Of a stretch of 64,000 nucleotides of DNA, positions 51,175 to 61,100 are shown piece after piece. The translations under genes were made by a program, and so were the position numbers. The first letter of the stretch is position 1. The number at the start of each line of letters is the position of its first letter. The notes beneath the pieces were generated by a model. That model did no database searches. It was given only the letters and a program-made list of their open reading frames with translations, and had not been told where the DNA came from. The stretch is from Erwinia sp039023475 (lineage in GTDB: Bacteria; Pseudomonadota; Gammaproteobacteria; Enterobacterales; Enterobacteriaceae): assembly GCF_039023475.1 (NCBI RefSeq), contig NZ_JBCHVB010000004.1, positions 186,001 through 250,000 of the forward strand, read 5' to 3'.

Positions 51175-52449
51175 TCAGGCTGTTTTTTCCTGTTTTTTCC
51201 GGGAAGAGAGCGTCTCTTTCAGCTGTTTCTCATCCAGCTGCCCAACCCACTTCGCCACCACAACCGTGGCCACACCGTTACCCACCAGATTAGTCAGCGC
51301 ACGCGCTTCGGACATAAAGCGGTCGATACCCAGAATCAATGCCAGGCCTGCGACCGGCAGATGGCCTACCGCAGAGAGCGTCGCCGCCAGCACGATAAAG
51401 CCGCTCCCGGTGACGCCCGCCGCCCCTTTCGAGGAGAGCAGCAGCACCACCAGCAGCGTGATCTGGTGCGTGATATCCATATGCGCATTGGTCGCCTGAG
51501 CAATAAACACGGCGGCCATCGTCAGGTAAATGGAGGTTCCGTCCAGATTGAACGAGTAGCCCGTTGGGATCACCAGCCCGACCACGGATTTCTTACAGCC
51601 CAGATTCTCCATCTTCGCCAGCATTCGCGGCAGCGCGGACTCGGAAGAGGAAGTGCCCAGCACGATTAGCAGCTCTTCTTTGATATAGGCAATAAATTTG
51701 AAGATGTTGAAACCGACTACCCGGGCAATCAGGCCCAGCACCACCACCACAAAGAGTACGCAGGTGATGTAGAAGCAGATAATCAACTGACCCAGCTGCA
51801 CCAGCGAGCCGACGCCATATTTACCGATGGTAAACGCCATCGCGCCAAAGGCACCGATGGGGGCGAGACGCATAATCATATTGATGATGCCGAAAATCAC
51901 CTGGGAGAAGCTTTCAATGAAGTTAAACACCAGCGTGCCTTTGCTGCCCAGACGATGCAGCGCAAAGCCGAACATGATGGCGAAAAGCAGCACCTGAAGG
52001 ATATTGCCGCTGGCGAATGCGCCGATCACGCTACCGGGGATAACGTCGAGCAGGAAAGCGATCACGCCCTGACTTTCGGCCTGCTGTGCATACACCGCCA
52101 CCGCCTTCGCATCCAGCGTGCTCGGGTCAACATTCATTCCGGCGCCGGGCTGTAGCACGTTGACCACGACCAGACCGATAATCAGTGCCACCGTACTGAC
52201 GATTTCAAAATAGAGCAGCGCCACGGCGCCGGTGCGCCCGACCGCCTTCATACTTTCCATGCCGGCAATGCCGGTCACGACGGTGCAGAAAATCACCGGC
52301 GCGATGATCATTTTGATGAGCTTAACAAAGGCGTCGCCCAGCGGCTTCATCTGCGCGCCCAGCTCGGGATAGAAGTGACCCAGCAAGACGCCGACGGCGA
52401 TCGCCGTTAACACCTGGAAATAAAGGCTTTTAAACAGGGATAGTTTCAT
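51175..52449 (-). CDS. dctA: C4-dicarboxylate transporter DctA
   Basis: DctA imports succinate, fumarate and malate with protons. The 424-residue product matches E. coli DctA (428), with the DAACS-family motif SSSESALPRMLAKMENLGC, VIPTGYSFNLDGTSIY, and the conserved RALTNLVGNGVATVVVAKWV near the end. It also serves as a co-sensor of DcuS in E. coli; dcuSR are not here. Confidence 0.97.
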   Translation of the reverse strand: MKLSLFKSLYFQVLTAIAVGVLLGHFYPELGAQMKPLGDAFVKLIKMIIAPVIFCTVVTGIAGMESMKAVGRTGAVALLYFEIVSTVALIIGLVVVNVLQPGAGMNVDPSTLDAKAVAVYAQQAESQGVIAFLLDVIPGSVIGAFASGNILQVLLFAIMFGFALHRLGSKGTLVFNFIESFSQVIFGIINMIMRLAPIGAFGAMAFTIGKYGVGSLVQLGQLIICFYITCVLFVVVVLGLIARVVGFNIFKFIAYIKEELLIVLGTSSSESALPRMLAKMENLGCKKSVVGLVIPTGYSFNLDGTSIYLTMAAVFIAQATNAHMDITHQITLLVVLLLSSKGAAGVTGSGFIVLAATLSAVGHLPVAGLALILGIDRFMSEARALTNLVGNGVATVVVAKWVGQLDEKQLKETLSSRKKQEKTA

Positions 52450-52669
52450 AAAATGTCCGTGCTGCGTGGATGGCGGGTTATCGCTTTCGTTATGGTCGAA
52501 TATGCGCGTGAAAATAACACCCCGTTAACGAGATTGATATAACTTGTCACATGCCACGGCGGATGCAGATAGCGTTTTATGAGCTGAATCACGTCAGCAA
52601 AACCTATCCCTGCGCTTTTTGATCAAAAGAAAAAGGACAACAGGGCCACTGATAGGTAGAGGATGACCG

Positions 52670-54676
52670 CTAAGCTTGCGGTGCCGGGGAAAAATACTTC
52701 TGGTTGAATGAGGCGACCGGCAGCGCCTCCGAGTAGAGATACCCCTGGCCTATCTGAATCCCACGCGCCAGCAGCCAGTCGCGCTGATCGGCGGTTTCCA
52801 CGCCCTCGGCAATGACATCCAGCCCGACAATCTCCGCAATGGCGGCCACGATGCGTACCATAGTGTCATCATGCGGCAGCATACAGACGAAGCTGCGATC
52901 CATTTTCAGCTTGCTGACGGGCAATGATTTAAACTGGCTGAGCCAGTTCAGATTGGCGTAGCCCATACCAAAATCATCCAGCGCCACGGCGACACCCACC
53001 TGTTGAAGCTCGCTCAACAGCCGCAGCGCCTTCTCTGGCTCGCCTATCTGAGCAGTCTCGGTGATTTCCAGCATCAGGCTGCCTGGCGTAATACGGTGTT
53101 TTTGGATAAGATCGCGGAGGTGCGTCACCATATCCGGCTCCCGCAGCTGCACGGCGGAGAGATTGACGCTCAGCGGCAGTGCAATGCCCTGTTTCTGCCA
53201 GTCGGCCAGTACCTGGCACGACTCTTCAAACACCCAGCGCCCCAGCGAACCGATCACGCCAATCTCCTCGGCATTGACAATCAGCTCTTCCGGCAGCGCC
53301 CAGCTGCCGTCCGGCTGATGCTGACGAAGCAGCGCTTCGGCCCCCACCAGCCTGCCGCTGTGCATATCCACCTGCGGTTGCAGAAACAGCCTGAACTCCC
53401 CTTCAGCCAGGCCTTGCAGGATGTCGTACTCCTGCGTCAGGCGTTTGTGCGCTCGCGCCATCATGGCCGGATCGAAGAATAAAATCTGATTTTTACCCTG
53501 CTGGTGAGCCGACATCATCGCCGAGGCCGCGCGGCTGAGAAAATCCTGAGCGGTCGTCTGGCTGGCGGCACGTTGGGTGATGCCGATACTGAGAACAGGC
53601 CGCAGCTGCATCTGATGCAGCGTCACCGGCTGGTTAAGGCGCATCAGCAATACCCTCGCCAGCCGCATGGCGCGGAAAGGGTTATTCGCCCGCTTAACGA
53701 GCAGCGCAAAGTCGCTAAGGGAGAGCTGCCCCACGACCGTGGCATCATCAATACAGCCGCGGATCTTTTCCAGCAGCGTAAGCAGCAGCGCGTCCCGCTG
53801 TTCATCCGTCACCACGCCGTTCGCGTCCTCCAGCGTCTCTATGCGCAGCACCATTACCGTAAAGATTTCGCCATCGGGGATGGCGCTGAGATGCTGTTCA
53901 AGCAGTGCCAGGAACAGCGCCTTATTGGGCAGGTTAGTCAGTGCGAACCGGGTGGTCAGCTGGCTCATCTCATCATGAACCGATTCCACCACCTTCTGAT
54001 TGCGGTTATAGCTGCGGATCAGCATCCCCAGCTCATCATTGCGGTGACGGTTGGGCAGCGCCAGCTGATGGGTAATCACATCCTGTGCCGGTAGCGCCTG
54101 CAGCTCGTTGGCAATTTTACCCAGTGGACGCACGATCAGCTTATTAATACACCAGCTGATCGCTACGGAGAGGATCAGGGCCAGCAGAAGATAGGTGGTA
54201 ACCATCGTTGAGACGGCGCTGAGGATAAACTGATAGACCCGCCATGAGTCTGCCTGAAGGATGAGCAGCGCCATCGGTTTAGGATTAGATGGCTCAACAG
54301 AATAGAGCGGCACGGTGATCTGCACCGGCAGCTCAAACACTTTTGCGATGAGTTCAGGGACCGGCTTTGCAGGTTCGAAATCGGTATGCAGCGCCTGAAG
54401 CCCATCGGGCAGCACGACCTCCGCCCGGCCCAAAATCCCCGCCGGTTTCAGCGAATTCAGGATCACTTCAGCCTGGCTGATATCCGCCTTCAGCACCGCC
54501 TGCGCCAGCGGCACCCGCACGGTATGGGCCACATTTTCCATCTGCTGGGCGTAGTCAATCCTGCGCTGCTGCACAAAGTGGAAAAGCTGAATGACGATAA
54601 AAATAGAGATGGTGACAACCGCAACGCCCGATATGGTCGCCATCTGTTTTATCGTTAATGAACGACTGACGCGCAA
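52670..54676 (-). CDS. pdeK: c-di-GMP phosphodiesterase PdeK (YhjK)
   Basis: The 668-residue product has an N-terminal membrane anchor with a periplasmic part and a HAMP-like segment (residues 1-220), a degenerate GGDEF domain, SLSDF instead of GGDEF, so not a cyclase, and a C-terminal EAL domain. The EAL domain keeps EALLR, NLSAVQL, LEITET, DDFGMGYANL, KMDRSF, AEGVET and QGYLYSE, so it is probably active. The TTG start has GGAGAGCAGGC upstream. Its place between dctA and bcsE matches E. coli and ties it to cellulose control. Confidence 0.93.
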   Translation of the reverse strand: MRVSRSLTIKQMATISGVAVVTISIFIVIQLFHFVQQRRIDYAQQMENVAHTVRVPLAQAVLKADISQAEVILNSLKPAGILGRAEVVLPDGLQALHTDFEPAKPVPELIAKVFELPVQITVPLYSVEPSNPKPMALLILQADSWRVYQFILSAVSTMVTTYLLLALILSVAISWCINKLIVRPLGKIANELQALPAQDVITHQLALPNRHRNDELGMLIRSYNRNQKVVESVHDEMSQLTTRFALTNLPNKALFLALLEQHLSAIPDGEIFTVMVLRIETLEDANGVVTDEQRDALLLTLLEKIRGCIDDATVVGQLSLSDFALLVKRANNPFRAMRLARVLLMRLNQPVTLHQMQLRPVLSIGITQRAASQTTAQDFLSRAASAMMSAHQQGKNQILFFDPAMMARAHKRLTQEYDILQGLAEGEFRLFLQPQVDMHSGRLVGAEALLRQHQPDGSWALPEELIVNAEEIGVIGSLGRWVFEESCQVLADWQKQGIALPLSVNLSAVQLREPDMVTHLRDLIQKHRITPGSLMLEITETAQIGEPEKALRLLSELQQVGVAVALDDFGMGYANLNWLSQFKSLPVSKLKMDRSFVCMLPHDDTMVRIVAAIAEIVGLDVIAEGVETADQRDWLLARGIQIGQGYLYSEALPVASFNQKYFSPAPQA

Positions 54677-55103
54677 GCCTGCTCTCCAACATCCTGTATG
54701 CCACCCCGGGCGGGCAGCAAAAACTGTCCTGAGTATATCGTATGGCGGCTACTTGTTAAGTTATCCCGCACGGTAAGCGCCCGATTAAGGCTTTTCCGGG
54801 GATAAAGCGGCCTTTTTTGCCTGAACGGGCGGACGGGAAACCGCATGAACACCCGGGGCGGCCCGTTCAGAGCGCCCTTTGTAAAGAACGCGCGTAAACC
54901 TGACGCCGCGGCAAGTATAATCTGTTACCCGCGGCATATCGATACCCGCGTCCATCTCGGCGATAAGCAAAAAAAATCCCTCGCTATACTTAAGAAAAGT
55001 CTTAAGTCGTGTTTCAATGGGTTTGCCTTAACTAGTCAGGTATATTGGCAAAATAGCCTGGAAAAGCTTCACGTCAATCGGGCTACCCCTAAGGTCCTGA
55101 ACT
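54677..55103. promoter_or_regulatory. bcsE: Divergent pdeK/bcsE promoter region
   Basis: No gene seen in this 427-bp region. It includes a perfect palindrome (54988-55007) about 100 bp before bcsE. Confidence 0.4.
54988..55007. promoter_or_regulatory. Palindrome before bcsE
   Basis: ACTTAAGA and TCTTAAGT flank AAAG, a perfect 8-bp dyad. No known regulator is recognised. It sits in the spacer of two c-di-GMP/cellulose genes. Confidence 0.5.
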
Positions 55104-56624
55104 ATGAGTGATACAAAAAAAGCAACGTCCGCTTTCACCCTGGGTTTCGGACAGGCCACACAGGCATGTATGAGGATGCAGCCGGCGGGCTGCTACTGGG
55201 TAACGGTGAACCCTGAGGAAGATGCGCGTCTGCTGGCACGGCAGTGCGTCAGCACCCAGCACCCGGTTGCGCTTATCCATTCGGGAATGGGGCATGACGT
55301 TCTGCTCTCTGACGATCCGGCCGCTGTTGCGCCGATCGTTCTGCCGGAGACGGAAGAGGCGGTGATGGGGCTGGCTGACGATCCGGCGGCCATCCTTCCG
55401 CGCTCGCCCGGCGTTATCCTCTTTTTCACCACAGCCTCATTGTGGGAGATGCTCTCCGCAGATACGCGCTATCGCTGGATGAAAAAAATGCAGGCTTTTA
55501 TCGCCGCCCAGCAATCCACCCTGCTCATTATTACCGCCACGCCGGAAACCAATCCCCTTCGTCCGCAGCTGCAAACTTTTTACCGTTATCTTAGCGGCCT
55601 GTCCCATCTCAGCCGGCATCATGACCACTGGGATTACCGCATCAGCTGGTGGACAGATAACGACGGTATGCTGACTGACCGGACATTACGGCTGTCATTA
55701 ACTGCCGGGCGGTTTACACAGATAAGTGATGAACAACAGGCTGCGCCGCCAGTGCCGGATGATGTGCAGCTTTATCTGGTGGAGAAGTCCGTACTTGAGG
55801 ATGCCGCGCCGGACGCCAGCCACTGGCGCCTGTTTGAGAATAATGCTGAGCTGTACAGCCGCGCCCGCCAGGCAGAGGCCGCTACCGTGGTGTTTTCCCT
55901 GCACCACAGTGAAGAGATAGCCAGCCTGGCGAGCCATATTCACAGCCTGCGCCGCAGCCGGGGCAGCGCGTTGAAAATTGTGGTGCGCGAAAAACAAGCC
56001 GCGCTGCGTTACAGCAACGAGCGTCTTCTGCTTGCCTGCGGCGTTAACGCCATTGTTCCCTTTACCGCGCCGGTGTCGCGCCTGTTCGCTATCCTGGAGG
56101 GGATTCAGGGGCACGCTTATAATCGTCACGTCCCTGCCGAACTGGATGCACTGCTCAGATCCATCCACCCTTTGCAGGAAAGAGGCTATTTACCACCAGC
56201 ATGCTTTTTCCGTTCTGTCACCGGGCGCATCAACAACGCGCTGCTGCCGGAAAACAGTAAGGGGTTGCTGATCGCCCTCGATACGGTGCCCGAACTCTCT
56301 GCCACAGAGGCGTTAGAACTTTGCAAACCGCGTCGCTTTGGCGATGTGGTCACGCTGGCGGAAGAGAAACTCTGGTTGTTCCTCTCCTCCTGCCGCTACA
56401 GCGATCTGGATACCGCCCTCCGGTTCATCTTTCGCCAGCCCCATGAGCATATGTTCAGTCGCCGCACGGTATGGCATAAGGATGCAGAGATTATCGGCCT
56501 TATCAGCGAGCAGACCGGACAGAGTGACCGCCCGCAGAGCGTGCATGCCGGGGACGTTCTTACTTTCCGCAACCTCCCTCACGATCACATGCCGGATGAA
56601 GCCCCCCCGGATGAAACCTCCTGA
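55104..56624 (+). CDS. bcsE: Cellulose biosynthesis c-di-GMP receptor BcsE
   Basis: BcsE binds c-di-GMP through its GIL domain and boosts cellulose synthase output. The 506-residue product matches BcsE in outline and length (523 in E. coli). The GIL RxGD motif reads RFGD at residues 411-414 and is followed by SCRYSDLDTALRFIF. The N-terminal part is a degenerate NTPase-like/REC* fold. AAGG precedes the ATG. The usual following genes bcsF and bcsG are missing; the gene faces bcsZ and ends at a shared terminator. Confidence 0.9.
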   Translation: MSDTKKATSAFTLGFGQATQACMRMQPAGCYWVTVNPEEDARLLARQCVSTQHPVALIHSGMGHDVLLSDDPAAVAPIVLPETEEAVMGLADDPAAILPRSPGVILFFTTASLWEMLSADTRYRWMKKMQAFIAAQQSTLLIITATPETNPLRPQLQTFYRYLSGLSHLSRHHDHWDYRISWWTDNDGMLTDRTLRLSLTAGRFTQISDEQQAAPPVPDDVQLYLVEKSVLEDAAPDASHWRLFENNAELYSRARQAEAATVVFSLHHSEEIASLASHIHSLRRSRGSALKIVVREKQAALRYSNERLLLACGVNAIVPFTAPVSRLFAILEGIQGHAYNRHVPAELDALLRSIHPLQERGYLPPACFFRSVTGRINNALLPENSKGLLIALDTVPELSATEALELCKPRRFGDVVTLAEEKLWLFLSSCRYSDLDTALRFIFRQPHEHMFSRRTVWHKDAEIIGLISEQTGQSDRPQSVHAGDVLTFRNLPHDHMPDEAPPDETS

Positions 56625-56655
56625 CAGAGCGGCGCAGGCTCACGGTGGATAAGAT

Positions 56656-56686
56656 CAAAAAAGCGTGCCGGAGGCACGCTTTTTTC
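56656..56686. terminator. Bidirectional terminator between bcsE and bcsZ
   Basis: AAAAAAGCGTGCC and GGCACGCTTTTTT pair around GGA, with A-run and T-run arms, so both convergent transcripts can end here. Confidence 0.92.
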
Positions 56687-57685
56687 TTACCGATCTTTCA
56701 GCGCCAGCCAGGTCAGCAGCCGCAGGCTGGAGGAGTAGTAATCCTCTTTGTCATACAGCCGGTCACTGAGGAACTGACTCTGACTGAGGGTCAAATCCCG
56801 CACCGCCAGCAGGCCGCCCGCCATGTTATAGGGCGCTTTGTTATTGCTCAGCACATCGATCCACGCCGGGGTCTGTGACCGTGAAAAATTCATCCAGAAG
56901 CGCTGGAACGGAACCAGCTGCAAACTTTGCGGATCGTACCAGTAAAGATAGAGCGGTACGCGTATGGCATCGTAGCTGAAGCGCGGCGGCCATGCGGTGG
57001 CAGGCGCAACGCTGCCGTCGGCGTTCAGCGCCACCCAGTCAACCGGCAGGCCCGCCTCGCCAAAGCGCATTTTTTCCAGCAGCGCCATGCCGCTATCGAT
57101 CAGCGTATTCCAGACTTTCAGATGACTGCGACGGGCAAAGTCGCGCCACGCCGGAAAGAGGAAATAAGAAGGGTTAAGCACTACATAGCTGGTTTTATTA
57201 AAACCATTATTACCCGGAAGCATCACCGTATAGCCGCCAAAGGTGATGACGTCCCGCGCAATGATGGCCTTCTGAATCCGATCCGACGCGGCCAGATAAG
57301 CGTTGTTATGCCATTTCTCTCCCGCTTTTAGCAGCGCCCAGGCGATCAGGACATCACCATCGGACGCGTTGTTCTTGTCGGCAACAGGATCGGCGGCTGA
57401 GGGAACGTATTTCCAGTAGAACAGTCCGGTCTGCGGATTCTGGAGGTACTGCTGCGTCCAGCGCCACAGGCTGTCAAAGCCGCTGCGGTCGTTGTACCAC
57501 ACCGCCATCAGCATCGCGTAGCCCTGCCCTTCAGTGTGGCTGATGTTATTGTTGCCGGTATCCTGCACGCGGCCTTCGCTGGTCATATAGCGACCTTTGA
57601 ACGCCCCCCAGCCTTCCGCCGCGCTCGCCTGCACGCAGCCTGCCATTAACGCCAGCACCATCATACTCGCCCTGAGAAACCTCAT
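56687..57685 (-). CDS. bcsZ: Periplasmic endo-1,4-beta-glucanase BcsZ (GH8)
   Basis: BcsZ is the GH8 cellulase of the synthase complex. The 332-residue product has a signal peptide with MAGCVQASA, the catalytic acid in SHTEGQGYAML (Glu52), the ASDGDVLIAWALL block and SYDAIRVPLYLYWYD, the conserved Asp segment. Usual length is about 370; it is slightly short at the C-terminus but intact by motif. AAGGAACAGG precedes ATG. It is the last gene of the leftward bcs operon, 11 bp after bcsD. Confidence 0.94.
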   Translation of the reverse strand: MRFLRASMMVLALMAGCVQASAAEGWGAFKGRYMTSEGRVQDTGNNNISHTEGQGYAMLMAVWYNDRSGFDSLWRWTQQYLQNPQTGLFYWKYVPSAADPVADKNNASDGDVLIAWALLKAGEKWHNNAYLAASDRIQKAIIARDVITFGGYTVMLPGNNGFNKTSYVVLNPSYFLFPAWRDFARRSHLKVWNTLIDSGMALLEKMRFGEAGLPVDWVALNADGSVAPATAWPPRFSYDAIRVPLYLYWYDPQSLQLVPFQRFWMNFSRSQTPAWIDVLSNNKAPYNMAGGLLAVRDLTLSQSQFLSDRLYDKEDYYSSSLRLLTWLALKDR

Positions 57686-57696
57686 TATCCTGTTCC

Positions 57697-58164
57697 TTAC
57701 ATCTGGTAGCGGAAATTCAGCGTTGTTTCGCTGTCGGTTGCTTCACACAGCACAGGGACGGCCTGACTGCCGCCCTGATCGCGCAGCCAGCGGGCGTAGA
57801 GGCCGGTCAGCACCGCGCCCAGCGCCTGATGCCACTTCTGCGCCGCCATCTGCCCATCTCCTGTCGGCAAAGCATGGTGACAGATGAGCAGCGAGGTCTC
57901 ACGCGGGGCCAGATCGACGAAGCCCCAGTTAAAGCGTGCCAGAACCTGGTTAATCTGAGCTTCCAGGTCTGCCACGGTCCGCGCGGCGCCCAGAGGGTAG
58001 CGTGTTGCCAAATCCTCCCCCATCTGTTGCAGAAAAGCGTGGCTTTCCTGCTCGCCGCCATTGCGTAACATGCCGTTAATCATCAGGCTGAGCAGATCGA
58101 ACCAGCCCGGCTGAGACTGCTGCTGGCGATAGTAGTGCAGGGTACGATCCTGTAAGTCACTCAT
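57697..58164 (-). CDS. bcsD: Cellulose crystallinity protein BcsD
   Basis: BcsD is a small periplasmic octameric channel protein that helps assemble cellulose microfibrils in type I bcs clusters. The 155-residue product has no signal peptide but matches BcsD in size, with WFDLLSLMINGML, ARFNWGFVDLAPRETSLLICHHALP and a C-terminal TTLNFRYQM. Its presence marks this as a type I (bcsD-containing) operon, unlike the type II E. coli cluster. The start is 2 bp after the bcsC stop. Confidence 0.88.
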   Translation of the reverse strand: MSDLQDRTLHYYRQQQSQPGWFDLLSLMINGMLRNGGEQESHAFLQQMGEDLATRYPLGAARTVADLEAQINQVLARFNWGFVDLAPRETSLLICHHALPTGDGQMAAQKWHQALGAVLTGLYARWLRDQGGSQAVPVLCEATDSETTLNFRYQM

Positions 58165-58166
58165 GC

Positions 58167-61100
58167 TTATTTGTCCCCGAGCATATAGCGGAAGTAAAGT
58201 CTGGCGGTGCTTTCGTTGTAATCACCAAAAGTGTCGTAGCCCAGCTGTCCACCAATGGTCACATCTTTATTCACCTTGTAGTCCGCGCCGGCGTGCAGAT
58301 TATAGCCAATGCCGTTTTTGCTGCTGCCTTCATAGTAAGCATCTTCAACGTAGCCTCTGTCCGCAAAGCCCTCAAGCTGGGCCTGCTTCTCCGGATCGGT
58401 CGGGAACCAGGCGCTGCGATCCTGTGAATAGGATTGATAGCCTACTGAACCGCCCACGGACATTTTCAGATCGTCGTAGTTCCGGCTCCAGTCAACGGGG
58501 AAGGAAACCGCCACGAAGTCCTGCGGGCTGAAGTATCCCCCCTGGCCGTAGCTGTAGTAGCTGAGGTTTTTCGAGAAATCCATCCAGCTGATGCTGATAC
58601 CGGTTTTCAGTTCGCCGCTGGCGTCGTGGAACGGGCGCACATAGGCTCCCGCGTTGCCGACAATACTCTGGTTACTCTTGACGTTTTCACCGATGTAGCT
58701 GTAGCCGCCGGCACCGAAATAGAATCCGGCATCGCCATTGTCATAACTCAACAGCGCGTTACCGCCGTTCTTCGTCACACGGCCCCAGCGCTTGCCGCTC
58801 AGCTTATCTTCAACGCCCACGTAGGAGAGCAGGCTGTCGGTGACAGCGCGGCGCTCGCCGGTCAGGATCAGCGTCAGATAGTCCGTCAGCTTAGGTGACC
58901 ACTGAACGCCACCCACCAGCGTGCTGAGATCCTGCCCCAGCGGCGTGGAGCCAAGATCGATTTTAAAATTATCGTTGGTCAGGCCGAGGTTCACCTCAAC
59001 GCCGGAGGCGTTCTGCGATCCAGGTGAGTTAAGCTTCACTTCGCCGGGATCGATGTCGTTCGCCTGCGCTATGCGGCCCTGCTCAAGCGCCTGCGTACCA
59101 AAGCGCGACAGGGCGCTGCCGGAAGGGCTGCCCGCGCTGAGGGTGACCGGCGTCAGCGTAAAGTCGAAGCGCGTATCGCCGTAAGGCACCGTTGACCAGG
59201 TCAGCGGCGCTTTCGCCTCGGTCAGCTTGCTGAGGCCTGATTCGCCATCGCGTCCTCTGACCTGCACAGTACCCTGCGTCCAGGTCCCGGTACGCTCCTC
59301 CAGGGTATCCATCATGGTATCGATCTGATGCAGCGTCTGGTTCTGTTGCGATGGCACGTTGACGCCAGCGGTCTGAAGCACCGTATCGCTGCTGCCAGCA
59401 TCCTGCTGCCAGGGCATTACGGTGCCATAGGCGGAAGGCGAACGACGCGTGGAGAGCGTGGTTCTGTTGATAAACGGATTATCCGTCAGCGCCATCCCGC
59501 CGATGACCGGGGTGGTGCCGGTCGTGGCGCCCTCAAGGCCGATCATCTTACCGCGCGCGGTTCGCAGGTAGGACAGCGCCTGCTGATGCTCGCCGTCGGC
59601 TTCCGCCACGCGCGCCATTAACAGCAGGCGTTCCGGCGTCTGCTCGCCGCGCAGCCCCGCCGCCAGGCTTTTCGCTTTCGGCAGGTCGTTACTGGCGAGC
59701 GCCACGTCGATGGCGCCCACGCGGGCATCCTGCGTTGGCGTGTCTCGGGTCATCAGGTAGTCATAGACGACGCCCGCTTCTTTGTTCATCTTGCCGGACT
59801 GGTAAAGCCGTCCCATGGCGAACATCAGATCGCTATTCTGCGGATCGTGCTGCAACGCGCCAATCAGTTTGTCGTAAGCGGCGGCATACTGTTTCTGCTC
59901 GCGCAGACGATCGGCTTCCTGAATGACATAGCCATTCTGAATCCCCGCCAGCTGGGCTGGCGTGCTGCGGGATTGCAGTTCCGGGTTGCGCAGGAAGCTC
60001 TGCGCTTCTCCGCTCAGGCCAGCCTGGTTCAGCACCGCCACCTGAGCCGCATAATCGCCCGCGTCGCCCCTGACGCCCTGCTGCATATTGCTGCGCACCA
60101 GAGAGACTGCCGTGGTGATATCGCCGGCATCGGCCAGCGCTTCCGCCAGGTTTCCCACATCCGCCGGATTCTCCGGAGGATTGACCGCCAGCGCCTTCAG
60201 CGTATTCGCCGCTGCCGCATTTGCGCCCTGCGCCAGATATTGCTGCGCCACGGCCATTTGCAGGTTGAAGTTCACCCGGCGGGAGAGGTCACGCATCGCG
60301 CCGTTCTGGCTGCGTGCCGGAATGCGCGCAAGCAGTGACTGCGCCTGCTGCCACGCGCCGCTTTCGCTGGCAAACAGCGCACCGGCATAGATTTCGTTGC
60401 TGCTGGCACCCTGCCGGAAGGCGGGCTGCATCACCCCGGCGGCCAGGCTGGTATTGCCCTGCTGCTGGTAAATCCGGGCGAGATCGAGACGCAGCCAGGC
60501 ATCGTTCGGGAAGCGCTGCATGCCCTGCTGAAGCAGGGTAATGGCCTGCTGCGGATTACCCGCGTCGAGCGCCTGCTTAGCCTGACGGCGAACCGGCTCG
60601 CTGGTGACGGCGGGCCGCGGCGTCACGCTCTCCCGCACGCTGGCGGGCAGCGAAGAAAGCAGCGTGCTGGCCTCTTCGCTACGGTTTTGCTGACGCAGCA
60701 CATAGAACAGCCCTTCTTTCGCCGCGCGGTTATCGGGGTCGCCTGCCAGCACGGCGCGATAGGTCTGCTCGGCGGCTTCGGGCTGATTGCTGCGGCGCTG
60801 GACGTCAGCGCGGAACAGCCTGGCGGAGAGGCCCTTTTCACCTTCGGCCTGGGTTAGCGGCTCACTCAGGCTCAGCGCCTGCGCCGTATCACCGGATTTC
60901 ATCGCCTGCTGAGCCGCCGCCAGCTGGGCATAGAAGCGGGCATCAGTTGCCTGCTGCTGACGCTGCTGCGCGTTTTCGCCACCCTGCTTTGCGGCGCGAT
61001 CGAGATAGTCAGCGGCGGCGGCATAGTCGCCGCTGCGCTGCGCAACATAGCCCAGTCCGGCCAGCGCATCCGCATCCTCCGGGCTGGCCTCAAGTACGCG

